Shown: positions 18,201 to 26,264 of the stretch, piece after piece
Layout: every line of letters begins with the position of its first letter
Numbering within the stretch: the first letter of the stretch is position 1
Origin: Maledivibacter sp.
Lineage (GTDB): Bacteria > Bacillota > Clostridia > Peptostreptococcales > Caminicellaceae
Assembly (NCBI GenBank): GCA_025210375.1
Contig: JAOASB010000054.1
Location: forward strand, 1-64,000
Direction of reading: 5' to 3'
Length of the DNA stretch: 64,000 bases
Notes under the pieces: generated by a model
Seen by the model: only the letters and a program-made list of their open reading frames with translations
Database searches by the model: none
Told to the model about the DNA's origin: nothing
Translations under genes and position numbers: made by a program

Positions 18201-21200
18201 TCAATGCTAATTATAATGAAATAACTAGTATTTCAAATATATGTGACATGACTGCATTGGCTAAAATTCAAGTGGAAGATAATAATTTACAGGTATTGCC
18301 AGATGGCATCAATAACATAACGGGTTTGAACCAACTAAACCTCAATAAAAATAAACTTTCCCACTTACCAAAGGATTTAAGCGGTCTCAAAAATCTGAAA
18401 ATATTGAAGCTTAGTAACAACAGCTTTGAGACAGGACCTGATAGTTTTGGACACCTGACAGGGTTGACGGCATTGTATTTAGATCAAAACAATTTAAAAA
18501 CATTGCCTTCGTCCATGGGTAATCTTAAAAAATTACAGACTATGGATATTTCTTATAACAAATTTTCGGAGTTTCCTGACTGTATATCAAAATTGACGGC
18601 TTTAACGGAAATTGATTTAGGAAACAATACATTGGCTGATTTAGATGTTGATTCAGAGAACAATGAGGTTAATTTGAGCAAGCTTGACAATTTAACCTGT
18701 GTAAAGCTTAACTATAATCGTATTAGTAAATTACCGAAATGCATGAAGGCTTTATCGAATCTCAATCAACTAGAAATGAAGTCTAATTATATAGCTGAGA
18801 TACCCAAAAACTATTTGAGCGATATGGACCAACTGGATTGTTTCTTAATCGAATGTAACTATATTGATTTTATCAATGATAAAGATTCAAAAGATGAAAT
18901 ACAAGCTTTTTTGAATGAAGGACATAATGCATCGAACTATAATCAACAAAGAAAGCAATTTGCTACACTTATGACTTTAGATACCAGCGTGGAAACAATT
19001 AAATTGAAAGATACCGGAGCGGTATCATACAGTTGTACATTAAAAGCCCCCGTTGGTACCACTTCTATTACCATTACACCTATTGGGGCACGAAGTGAAA
19101 CTGAAATAACCATGGGAGATATGAAAATAAAAAGTGGAGAGACCTTGACAGTCGATGGTTTAACATCAGGTTCAAATGAGATTATCCTAGTTGCCACCAA
19201 TAAGATTGATAACAGCACAGTTAATTACAAAATTATAATAGTAGTGGAAGAGGAAGGTTCTGGAGAAATTGATCCAGATAATCTCCCAGACGGTAAATAT
19301 ATTATTGATGTTGATGCAATGAAAGAAGATGATAACTCATACTCCATGACCAACCAGTTTATTACCGAAGTAGCCAAACTTAAGGTTGAAAACGGAGATA
19401 TTACTGCTACCATGGTGTGGCACGGTACTGGTGAGATAAAAATGTCATGGATAGAGGGCATGTGGTATAGAAACAAAGATGGAGAGTATGTGACACTAAT
19501 AAGTGACGATGGTAATCCTAATACCCATGGGGTTACTTATACTGACAACGCCGTTCTTGATGTGAAAAATGATGCATTAACAATCACTCTTCCTGTGGAA
19601 AGTATTACAAAGGATACATACATGAAGGTCTATGTTCCAAAGGGAATGGGCGAAGACAGACCTGTATTAAGGATAGTATTCAATCTGGCCACCTTGGTTG
19701 CTGAGGGTGGGCCGGATCCAAGTAATCCACCAGTTGTGGAAGTAATAGCCCAACAAGGATTGGCTGAGATCACCAGAGATACCATTAAGGATATTGAGGA
19801 TAAAAAGCAAAATGTAGGGTTGAAATTTGATGATGTGAGTGTGAATATTCCAGCTAAGTATATAGAGAACTATTTCAAAAAAGACATAACTGAAACAGCA
19901 AACTTAGAATTTAAAAAGGAAGAAACTTTTAACAAAACACAGTTGGGTATTTTGCGGATAATGTATGGTAAAAATATCCTTGTAGATGCTAAAAATTTGA
20001 ACCTTAATTTAGTGACTGGTGAAACTCCCGATCCTATAACTAACCTAGGAGGAAATATAAAGGTTGTTATTACCTTGACTGATGAGGAAATTAAGGATAT
20101 TGAAAATGCCGACAACATGAAGCTGTGTTACTACAATCCTTTGACTGGTAAGCTTGAGGATATAAATGATTCTGTTTTCTTTAACTTAGAGGAAAAGACT
20201 GTAACCTTTTATACTAACCACCTTAGTACCTATGTAGTAGTCAATGCAACGGAAGAAGTTAATAATCCTGGCGGAGGGTCAGGAAACACTCCAGAATCAC
20301 CTACGAATAACCATGGTATGAATGACGGTACATACAGCATAAAAGTATATGCATTGAAGGAAAGCTCCAACAGTGCATCCATGGCAAACCAGTTCTTTAC
20401 AGAACGGGCGGAGATAAGTGTAGATGGTGATGAGATAGAGGTAACAGTTGCAATGTACGGTACTGCAAGCAGTCCACAAAGTGATGATGGTATACATATG
20501 AGCTGTGTTGATAAAGTCCAATATAAAGATAAAAGTGGAGAATGGACAGCTCCTACAACTAAGCTGGATAAAGATGAAGACAGCTTGAGACTTAACTTTG
20601 TTGTTCATTCCATCAACAAACCTGTGTATATAAGAGTGTTGGTGCCAGATTATATGGGTCCTAACTATAAGATATTCCGTTTAATATTCAATAAAGACTC
20701 CCTGAAAAACGAACATGTTGATTTTGGAAGTTGGGTAGAGGTAAAGAAAGCTGAAGATTTTGTAATTACGGCCAGCGCGGGAGATGGTGGTAAAATAAGT
20801 CCAAAGGGAGATAATACCGTTGATAAGAAAAAAAATATCGTCTTTACCATTACGCCAAATGAAGGCCATAAAATAAAGGATGTATTGGTGGATGGTAAAT
20901 CAGTGGGAGAAGTAAGTACCTACACCTTTGAGCGTGTACAGAATGATCACACTATACATGCCACCTTTGAGAAAAACAATGTAGAGGAAGAACTGACATT
21001 TATAGATATAGGGGATCATTGGGCAAAAGAGTATATAAAGATTGTTGCCAAAAAGGGTATATTCACGGGAACTGGCGATGGTCAGTTTAGACCCAATGAT
21101 GTCGTAACCAGAGGAATGCTTGTAACTGTTCTAGGCAGACTTTATGGTGCAGATATAGAAGAAGATTCGGATTCCGAGTTCTCTGATGTGGATGGGGATA

Positions 21201-21961
21201 GCTATTACTCAGGATACATAGCATGGGCAGCCGACAATAAAATTGTGAATGGTGTAGGTGAAAATAAATTTGCGCCAGACAGAGCCGTTAGCCGTGAAGA
21301 AGTAGCGGTTATATTTGCAAGATATGCAGAATTTGCTGGTATTAAGTTATTACAAGAAGAGGAAACAGAATCACAATCCCAATCACAAGGACTAAAAAAT
21401 GGTGAATATAAAATAAGTGCAAAGGCACTAATGGAAACCAAAAATTCAGAATCCATGAGTAATCAATTTATAAATGAACCTGCTTCCTTAAATGTAAAGG
21501 GTGGAAAGATGAATGTACAGATGATATGGAAGGGTACTAAATATATAACAATGGATATGATTGAAGAATTAAAGTACTTGAATAGTAATGGTGAATTTGT
21601 GGAAGTAGATAGAACCTTTGATAAAGAAAGCAATACACTGACCATAAAATTTGAGGTAGAGGATTTAGAGGAGGCAACTATGATGCAGGTATATGTTCCA
21701 AAGGGAATGCCTGGAATGCGTCCTAAATTCAGACTTGTGCTTGACAAAAGCTCAATTAAAAAGGTTTCCACCTCACATGTTGAAAGTTCCTTTACTGACA
21801 TAGATAAGATTAGCTCTTGGGCAAAAGTAAGCGTTGAAAAAGTTAAAAATGCAGGAATAATGCAAGGGAAAAACAATAATATGTTTGATCCAAATAGTAC
21901 TGCAAAAAGAGCTGAAATTGCCAAGATTCTTGTACAATTAATCAATCAAGGAGAAAATTAA
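15278..21961 (+). CDS. IlsA-like giant surface protein: cadherin-like, LRR, three NEAT, SLH
   Basis: This is a 2,227-residue S-layer-type protein with a signal peptide (about 1-29). In order it carries four cadherin-like beta-sandwich repeats (about 35-555, joined by acidic linkers) and leucine-rich repeats (about 700-1195). Another cadherin-like unit follows, then NEAT-1 (about 1338-1475) and a beta-rich domain (1485-1655). NEAT-2 (1680-1810), an InlB-B-repeat-like unit (1828-1900), SLH-1 and SLH-2 (1906-2028), NEAT-3 (2038-2165) and SLH-3 (2170-2224) complete it. NEAT plus LRR plus SLH is the design of Bacillus cereus IlsA, a surface receptor for heme, hemoglobin and ferritin. Each NEAT has SM-x-NQF and a V-P-x-x-M motif, but the usual YxxxY heme-binding pair is not visible. 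GAGAGGAG precedes the ATG. Confidence 0.85.
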   Translation: MKRLYGKVLSVFLVFAMLLTLIVPITVYAEEPQLPDKVALSKVFGREIGEMQVTVEDSVYCVQTSISVESGMDSVSLSDFEKKDKDAELSFYGTDLSGEPLANGESVELGVDEDTTVYVKVVASDDFVSSEYTITISRAEGENDNENSKDVPDVVESENEDEKKPTVDSLSDEAEGETEDENSKGVPDVVESENQDERKPAVDSSSNKAKGEKNDENPNNIPGEVKLKTVLGEIPTIKNVEKSGIMSKVEASLSVESDKNSISVNDIIKENQNATLVFHGTSTGSEAVEEAKLEAGKTTMIYINVNYNVGQVFLMARYEIAVTRELIPREVKLKTVLGEIPTIKNVEKSGIMSKVEASLSVESDKNSISVNDIIKENQNATLVFHGTSTGSEAVEEAELEAGKTTMIYINVNYNVGQVFLMARYEIAITRAGSENGDENSNNITDKVELDTVLGKMPIIDKDNLIYDESNKIYTIAASLSVGSEINSVSSTDVAGLDQNATITFYGTDSSWQTTTEAAVNLAAGMATTVYVKVTAGDESVSSKYTVTITKANTGSVEITEFETIKIYGGTMSDIVYNDIDDVVNYLNDNYSHIMIRGTGDSIPVNSWVNKGEYTPDTEGNYTFVATLGTVPEGYTLGEGVTATAVVSIFDENKSAGVVDSVLQKKLCTVLGVSEDHDITVADMMGLTDTLDLKKNSRDDIQDYSGLRHAQNITGLDLSRNKLSGSASADKVSDLSYLSNLELLNLRSVEMGVHLPDIGGLKNLKELNLGSNKLTFLPNMTNMTGLEILDVRYNSQEGIPLKNISQIKELVKLKSLNISSCNLDLLPNLSKLADLEYLNARSNSLTTLDNSGIEKLSSLTQFIADKNKLKDIDLSEYKLTNLNYLSLNENELTSLAVKDLPELTELNVRANALGDENGHITLQGLPKLTKLNLASNGFKAMPDISSLTELTTIDISSNKLTDITGNLSSLTKVTEFNANYNEITSISNICDMTALAKIQVEDNNLQVLPDGINNITGLNQLNLNKNKLSHLPKDLSGLKNLKILKLSNNSFETGPDSFGHLTGLTALYLDQNNLKTLPSSMGNLKKLQTMDISYNKFSEFPDCISKLTALTEIDLGNNTLADLDVDSENNEVNLSKLDNLTCVKLNYNRISKLPKCMKALSNLNQLEMKSNYIAEIPKNYLSDMDQLDCFLIECNYIDFINDKDSKDEIQAFLNEGHNASNYNQQRKQFATLMTLDTSVETIKLKDTGAVSYSCTLKAPVGTTSITITPIGARSETEITMGDMKIKSGETLTVDGLTSGSNEIILVATNKIDNSTVNYKIIIVVEEEGSGEIDPDNLPDGKYIIDVDAMKEDDNSYSMTNQFITEVAKLKVENGDITATMVWHGTGEIKMSWIEGMWYRNKDGEYVTLISDDGNPNTHGVTYTDNAVLDVKNDALTITLPVESITKDTYMKVYVPKGMGEDRPVLRIVFNLATLVAEGGPDPSNPPVVEVIAQQGLAEITRDTIKDIEDKKQNVGLKFDDVSVNIPAKYIENYFKKDITETANLEFKKEETFNKTQLGILRIMYGKNILVDAKNLNLNLVTGETPDPITNLGGNIKVVITLTDEEIKDIENADNMKLCYYNPLTGKLEDINDSVFFNLEEKTVTFYTNHLSTYVVVNATEEVNNPGGGSGNTPESPTNNHGMNDGTYSIKVYALKESSNSASMANQFFTERAEISVDGDEIEVTVAMYGTASSPQSDDGIHMSCVDKVQYKDKSGEWTAPTTKLDKDEDSLRLNFVVHSINKPVYIRVLVPDYMGPNYKIFRLIFNKDSLKNEHVDFGSWVEVKKAEDFVITASAGDGGKISPKGDNTVDKKKNIVFTITPNEGHKIKDVLVDGKSVGEVSTYTFERVQNDHTIHATFEKNNVEEELTFIDIGDHWAKEYIKIVAKKGIFTGTGDGQFRPNDVVTRGMLVTVLGRLYGADIEEDSDSEFSDVDGDSYYSGYIAWAADNKIVNGVGENKFAPDRAVSREEVAVIFARYAEFAGIKLLQEEETESQSQSQGLKNGEYKISAKALMETKNSESMSNQFINEPASLNVKGGKMNVQMIWKGTKYITMDMIEELKYLNSNGEFVEVDRTFDKESNTLTIKFEVEDLEEATMMQVYVPKGMPGMRPKFRLVLDKSSIKKVSTSHVESSFTDIDKISSWAKVSVEKVKNAGIMQGKNNNMFDPNSTAKRAEIAKILVQLINQGEN
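15947..16264 (+). repeat. tandem duplication, first unit
   Basis: This 318-bp (106-codon) unit of the surface-protein gene is followed directly by an almost identical unit at 16265-16582. The few differences include GTG/GTA and AAA/GAA changes. It encodes one cadherin-like repeat. Confidence 0.85.
16265..16582 (+). repeat. tandem duplication, second unit
   Basis: Second copy of the 318-bp unit. Near identity at DNA level shows a recent duplication or ongoing gene conversion. Confidence 0.85.
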
Positions 21962-21962
21962 T

Positions 21963-23096
21963 ATGATGAAAAAAAATATCTTTAATATTTTAGTCATGCT
22001 TGCCGTTATGGCAGGCATGGCGTTAAATGTATGGGCTGTGGACCAAGGTTCATACACTGTTTCAAACAATACCCATTATGTAAATCCCGATACTGAGACA
22101 GCAGATGATGGAGGAGATGTATCCACTGGGGAGGGTATGTGTAGAAATACTGTATATCCTCAGTCCTGCTATGAGTTTAAAGACGGAAAGCACTATGTAA
22201 CATTGCGTATTAAGATGATATCATTTATAGAGAATGTCAGAATAAATGTTCAGACAGAAAAAGGAAATAAAGATTCATATCAAGCCGTTGAATATGAAGT
22301 TTCAGGAGAAAATACGGAAGAGAACACAAGGGATTTTCGTTTTGAAATACCAGCATCGGATATACTTATAAAGCCAACTTTTTTTGTGGGACCAATGAAC
22401 AGAGATGTTACATTTTTTGTTTCTATGGATATGGAAACTGCAAAAAAAGATGAGGGAGAATTTAGTTCCTTCAATAAAGCTGAATCCGTAGAAGAGCCAG
22501 TAGAGGAGGCTTCGGAAGAGTCATCAGAAGAATCACTAGAAGAGTCAGCGGATAGTGAGATTAGCATTGTTGAAGAAAATAGTACAATAGAAAAAAATGA
22601 AAAGGATATTGAAAGTACTATAGTAGTTGATGATAAAAAAGATAATTCAACCGATGATGTTCCAGAGCCAAGTGATCAATCACAGCCATCACAGGATATA
22701 AACCCGGAGGATAATACTATTCCCGTTGAACAAAATACTCAAGGGGATAAAGGAGATTCTGATAGCAGTTCTTCCCTAGACCATGTTGAAGAAGATTCTG
22801 CCGCTACCCTTACTCCAACTAATCCTGGAGAAGATAGTGAAGTATTAACCTCTGAAGTGGAGACAAAGTGTGAGAATGTAGAAAATAAGGAGCCGACATC
22901 TAATAACAATAATTCTATGGAGTCAAATAAAGAAAAAGATGGGGAAGTTGCAGGAATTTCAGAGTTCAATGAAGAAGGTGTAAAAAAATTACAGGAAAAG
23001 GAAAACGACCGTAATCAGTCGAGGCTACCCATTGTAGGTACGGTGGTTATAATTGGGATTGGATCATTATTAGTATATTCTAAAAAAAGGAGTTAA
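21963..23096 (+). CDS. Shp-like cell-surface heme-binding protein
   Basis: This is a 377-residue protein with a signal peptide (about 1-25) and a heme-binding Shp-type domain (about 28-165): HYVNPDTETADDGG, GEGMCRN, GKHYVTLRIKMISFIENVRI and GPMNRDVTFF. Met59 and Met145 sit 86 residues apart. Streptococcal Shp binds heme through two methionines with nearly the same spacing. A long Glu/Ser/Pro-rich linker (about 165-350) would span the wall. The C-terminus, LPIVGT then a hydrophobic helix and KKRS, looks like a membrane anchor or an off-consensus sorting signal. The start is 1 bp after the previous stop behind AAGGAG, so the two are translated together. In streptococci Shp passes heme to the ABC importer encoded downstream, as would fit here. 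Confidence 0.75.
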   Translation: MMKKNIFNILVMLAVMAGMALNVWAVDQGSYTVSNNTHYVNPDTETADDGGDVSTGEGMCRNTVYPQSCYEFKDGKHYVTLRIKMISFIENVRINVQTEKGNKDSYQAVEYEVSGENTEENTRDFRFEIPASDILIKPTFFVGPMNRDVTFFVSMDMETAKKDEGEFSSFNKAESVEEPVEEASEESSEESLEESADSEISIVEENSTIEKNEKDIESTIVVDDKKDNSTDDVPEPSDQSQPSQDINPEDNTIPVEQNTQGDKGDSDSSSSLDHVEEDSAATLTPTNPGEDSEVLTSEVETKCENVENKEPTSNNNNSMESNKEKDGEVAGISEFNEEGVKKLQEKENDRNQSRLPIVGTVVIIGIGSLLVYSKKRS

Positions 23097-23143
23097 ATAA
23101 TCTCTGTAGATTCAGTACCTTTTTAAACTTCAGAATATCATTT

Positions 23144-23301
23144 GAGGAAATTGCATAACTCTTACTTGGCTAAGCCTAATATGGGAGTATCATCCTTAAT
23201 TTGATTACTTAAGATACAAGCATATTTGATGGTATAGCTTTGAGGATTTTAAAACTACATGTAGTAGATGGTTTTTATAGAAGTAATTATGCAATTTGCT
23301 C
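23144..23301 (+). mobile_element. MITE, 158 bp, full-length copy 1
   Basis: The ends are inverted: GAGGAAATTGCATAA on the left and the complement of GAGCAAATTGCATAA on the right. ATTT flanks both sides (23140-23143 and 23302-23305), a 4-bp target duplication. A full-length copy in the opposite orientation lies at 30262-30420. It has no coding capacity and sits between the Shp-like gene and the heme importer. Confidence 0.8.
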
Positions 23302-23335
23302 ATTTAATTATGACATAGAAATCGGGTGAAAAAAT

Positions 23336-24202
23336 ATGAAAAAAATGATTACAATTTTATTATGTATATCTATGATTTTATCTTTTTGTAGCTGCACGGT
23401 GAGACCCACAAGTAAAGTGATGTCCGATGAAGAAATTAGACTTATATCTACATCTGTGGCTTTGTGTTATATACTTGATGAATTAGAATTGGATTTAGTA
23501 GGTGTTCCCCAGAGTTCATTTGAATTGCCCCACAGGTATGATGATATCACAAGGGTAGGGCTTCCTATGACACCGGATTTAGAAATTATAAAAACCTTAA
23601 GACCTACGGAAATTTTAAGCCCAAATTCTCTCCAATATGATTTAAAGCCCCAGTATGAGAGTGTTAAAATACCATCTACCTTCGTAAATCTCATGAGTGT
23701 TGAAGGAATGTTCAAAAGTATTCAGCAGCTTGGGGAAAAATATGATAGAAAAGAGAAGGCAGAAGTTTTAATCAATGATCATAATTCTTTTATGGAGGAA
23801 TATAATAAGAAAACTGGGGGGAGAAAAAAACCTAGAGTCCTAATTTTAATGGGGCTACCCGGTGCATATATGGTTACTACGGAAAAAGCATATGTTGGTA
23901 ATCTTGTGAAGCTAGCAGGAGGAGAAAATGTATTTGGTAGTGATGAGGGAGCTTTTTTAAACGTAAATACGGAATCAATTTTAGCTACTGATCCGGATAT
24001 TATATTAAGATGTGCCCATGGACTACCTGAGGAAGCTAAGAAGATGTTTGCCAAGGAGTTTAAGGAAAATGATATATGGAAGCATTTCAGAGCAGTACAA
24101 GAAGGAAAGGTATACGACCTCGACTATAATGTTTTTAATATGAGCGCAAGTTTGAGATATAAGGATGGTCTAAATAAATTACAGAAGTTATTATTTGAAT
24201 AG
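23336..24202 (+). CDS. isdE: heme ABC importer, substrate-binding lipoprotein (IsdE/HtsA type)
   Basis: This is a 288-residue lipoprotein with an N-terminal hydrophobic stretch and a lipobox-like FCSC around residues 17-20. The fold is the TroA/FhuD type. Met78 in GLPMTPDLE and His228 in RCAHGLPEE fall at almost the same places as the heme ligands Met78 and His229 of Staphylococcus aureus IsdE. The run KEFKENDIWKHF is also close to IsdE. It would take heme from the Shp-like protein and give it to the permease downstream. The ATG follows GGGTGA. A 158-bp MITE separates it from the surface genes, so it may have its own promoter or depend on read-through. Confidence 0.9.
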   Translation: MKKMITILLCISMILSFCSCTVRPTSKVMSDEEIRLISTSVALCYILDELELDLVGVPQSSFELPHRYDDITRVGLPMTPDLEIIKTLRPTEILSPNSLQYDLKPQYESVKIPSTFVNLMSVEGMFKSIQQLGEKYDRKEKAEVLINDHNSFMEEYNKKTGGRKKPRVLILMGLPGAYMVTTEKAYVGNLVKLAGGENVFGSDEGAFLNVNTESILATDPDIILRCAHGLPEEAKKMFAKEFKENDIWKHFRAVQEGKVYDLDYNVFNMSASLRYKDGLNKLQKLLFE

Positions 24203-24213
24203 GAAAGGTGACT

Positions 24214-25197
24214 ATGAAAAATAAATTAGTAATTTTGATTATATTGGCAATAATGGTCTTAGGACTGTTTTTTGTATCTATAAATTTAGGGAGTATAAAA
24301 GTTTCTTTTCCCGAGCTTTTAAAGGGATTGTTTGTTGAATACAATGAAAATGTTTCAGTTATTTATGATTTGCGTTTCCCAAGGATAATTATAGCATTAT
24401 TGTCAGGAGCGGCTTTAGCAGTTTCAGGGGTGTTATTTCAGGCTGTTATGAAAAATCCCTTGGCAGATCCAAGCATTATAGGAATCTCAGCGGGTGCAAA
24501 TTTTATGGCGGTATTGGTCATGATATTTTTTCCTGTTTTGTATTTCTTTACTCCTATTTTTGCATTCTTGGGAGGAATAATTTCCTGTGTGCTTGTATAT
24601 ACCCTTTCATGGAAATCGGGTCTCAGTCCTCTGCGTCTTATTCTTATAGGGGTTGCAGTAAATGCTGTATTTATAGGGCTTATAGAAGCGTTAAATTATA
24701 TTACTGGAGGGAAACAAAGTGGAGTTGCTTCTATTATAAATGCGAATATTTCTATGAAAACATGGGATGATGTAAATACTCTGGTATGGTATGTAATAGT
24801 TGGTTTGATAGCTGCTGTTCTTGTGGCAGGAAAATGTAATTTACTATGTCTAGAAGAAAAAACAGTAAGAAATTTAGGTGTAAATGTAAATGCCATTCGT
24901 TTAATAGTTTCTTGTATAGCTGTTCTACTAGCCAGCATTTCCACAGCAGTTGCAGGCACAATCAGCTTTGTCGGGCTTATAGTTCCACATATAGCAAGAA
25001 TTCTAGTTGGGTCAAACCATAAAATACTTATACCATTTACCATCTTGCTTGGGAGCTTTACAGTTCTATTTGCCGATACAGTGGGTCGGGTTATTGCTTA
25101 TCCCTATGAAATACCTCCAGCAGTTGTTATGAATGTTTTAGGTGGCCCCTTCTTTATATTTCTTCTTATAAGGAGTGAGAAAACCTATGGAAATTAG
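24214..25197 (+). CDS. isdF: heme/iron-siderophore ABC importer, FecCD-type permease
   Basis: This is a 327-residue integral membrane protein with about nine to ten helices. FecCD family marks are clear: LRFPRIIIALLSGAALAVSG near the start, NPLADPSIIGISAGAN, and GTISFVGLIVPHIAR, which is the coupling region to the ATPase. The frame extends to a GTG at 24208, but ATG 24214 fits the AGGAAAGG ribosome site better. It starts 11 bp after isdE ends and overlaps the ATPase gene. It moves heme across the cytoplasmic membrane, given the IsdE-like binding protein. Confidence 0.9.
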   Translation: MKNKLVILIILAIMVLGLFFVSINLGSIKVSFPELLKGLFVEYNENVSVIYDLRFPRIIIALLSGAALAVSGVLFQAVMKNPLADPSIIGISAGANFMAVLVMIFFPVLYFFTPIFAFLGGIISCVLVYTLSWKSGLSPLRLILIGVAVNAVFIGLIEALNYITGGKQSGVASIINANISMKTWDDVNTLVWYVIVGLIAAVLVAGKCNLLCLEEKTVRNLGVNVNAIRLIVSCIAVLLASISTAVAGTISFVGLIVPHIARILVGSNHKILIPFTILLGSFTVLFADTVGRVIAYPYEIPPAVVMNVLGGPFFIFLLIRSEKTYGN

Positions 25198-25957
25198 AGA
25201 ATTATCATTCCAATATGGGAAAAAAGATGTTCTACAGTCCGTATCTGCCCATATAGAGAGAAGAAAAATTACTACTATAATAGGGCCTAACGGCTGTGGC
25301 AAATCTACATTGCTCAATTTAATGACAAAGAATCTTAGGCCCTTGAATGGCAGTGTTTTTCTTGAGGATAAAAATATACAAAAAATAGGGCTTAAAGACT
25401 TTGCTAGAAAAGTAGCTATTGTCCATCAGTACAATAATGCTCCTAAGGATATCACAGTTAGGAATTTAGTAAGCTATGGAAGAACTCCATATATCACATT
25501 TTATAGAAAAAAAACTAGGGAAGATGAGGAAATCATTGACTGGGCCATGAATATAACAAATGTTTATCAATTCAAGGATAAAGCTATTTCTACACTTTCA
25601 GGAGGTCAGCGTCAGCGTGCATGGATTGCAATGGCCTTGGCACAGAAAACGGAAATTTTATTTTTAGATGAACCCACAACCCATTTAGATATTCGATATC
25701 AGCTCCAGATAATGAATCTAATAAAAAATTTGAATAAAGATTTTAATATGACAATAGTAATGGTACTCCATGACATCAGTCAAGCAATATTTTATAGTGA
25801 TATGATTATAGGTTTAAAAGACGGGAAGGTAGTAATAAACGGAGAGCCAAAAAAAGTTATTAACAAATCTACATTAAATAAAATATTCAATGTAGATTTA
25901 AAAATTATGGAAGAAAATAGCATGAAATATGTATTAACTGTATCGGATAATATATAA
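25187..25957 (+). CDS. heme/iron ABC importer, FecE-type ATPase
   Basis: This is a 256-residue ATPase. It has Walker A GPNGCGKST, a Q-loop HQYNNAPKD, signature LSGGQRQR, Walker B EILFLDEPTTHLD and an H-loop HDISQAI, all typical of the iron-siderophore/heme importer ATPases. The frame opens at GTG 25175, which is part of the AGGAG ribosome site, so ATG 25187 is the start. It overlaps the permease gene by 11 bp, showing translational coupling. It powers import by the permease encoded upstream. Confidence 0.9.
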   Translation: MEIRELSFQYGKKDVLQSVSAHIERRKITTIIGPNGCGKSTLLNLMTKNLRPLNGSVFLEDKNIQKIGLKDFARKVAIVHQYNNAPKDITVRNLVSYGRTPYITFYRKKTREDEEIIDWAMNITNVYQFKDKAISTLSGGQRQRAWIAMALAQKTEILFLDEPTTHLDIRYQLQIMNLIKNLNKDFNMTIVMVLHDISQAIFYSDMIIGLKDGKVVINGEPKKVINKSTLNKIFNVDLKIMEENSMKYVLTVSDNI

Positions 25958-25963
25958 TTACCT

Positions 25964-26006
25964 GAGCAAATACAACTTAGCCAATTAAGAGCTACGCAAT
26001 TTCCTC
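25964..26006 (-). repeat. shrunken MITE copy, 43 bp
   Basis: GAGCAAAT on the left and GCAATTTCCTC on the right are the two ends of the 158-bp MITE. Most of the interior is lost. It follows the ATPase stop directly. Confidence 0.55.
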
Positions 26007-26082
26007 GCCTAATAATCAAATGGGTACTTTAAATCACAAGTAAGCTGATATTTCAACTGGTACCTTAATAAAAATACCTAGA

Positions 26083-26132
26083 AAAATCATGATTTGATGC
26101 GAATTTTGAGCATTAGAGTCATGATTTTTATT
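26083..26132 (+). terminator. rho-independent terminator of the heme importer operon
   Basis: AAAATCATGA (26083-26092) pairs with TCATGATTTT (26119-26128), followed by T-rich DNA. The 26-base loop is longer than usual. Confidence 0.55.
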
Positions 26133-26264
26133 ATTAGTAGGTGAAATGAAGTATAGGCTAGCTAGATATGTTTTATTGTGGGAAAAATTGATGAATTTGT
26201 AAAAGGATTTTGCAAAATAATGTAGAATATAGAAATATACTTCAACATGGGAGGAAACCTGTAT

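Noticed and set aside
20297..20608. Long minus-strand open frames inside the giant surface-protein genes
   Set aside because: They are shadows of the strongly biased coding strand and have no ribosome sites or recognisable motifs.
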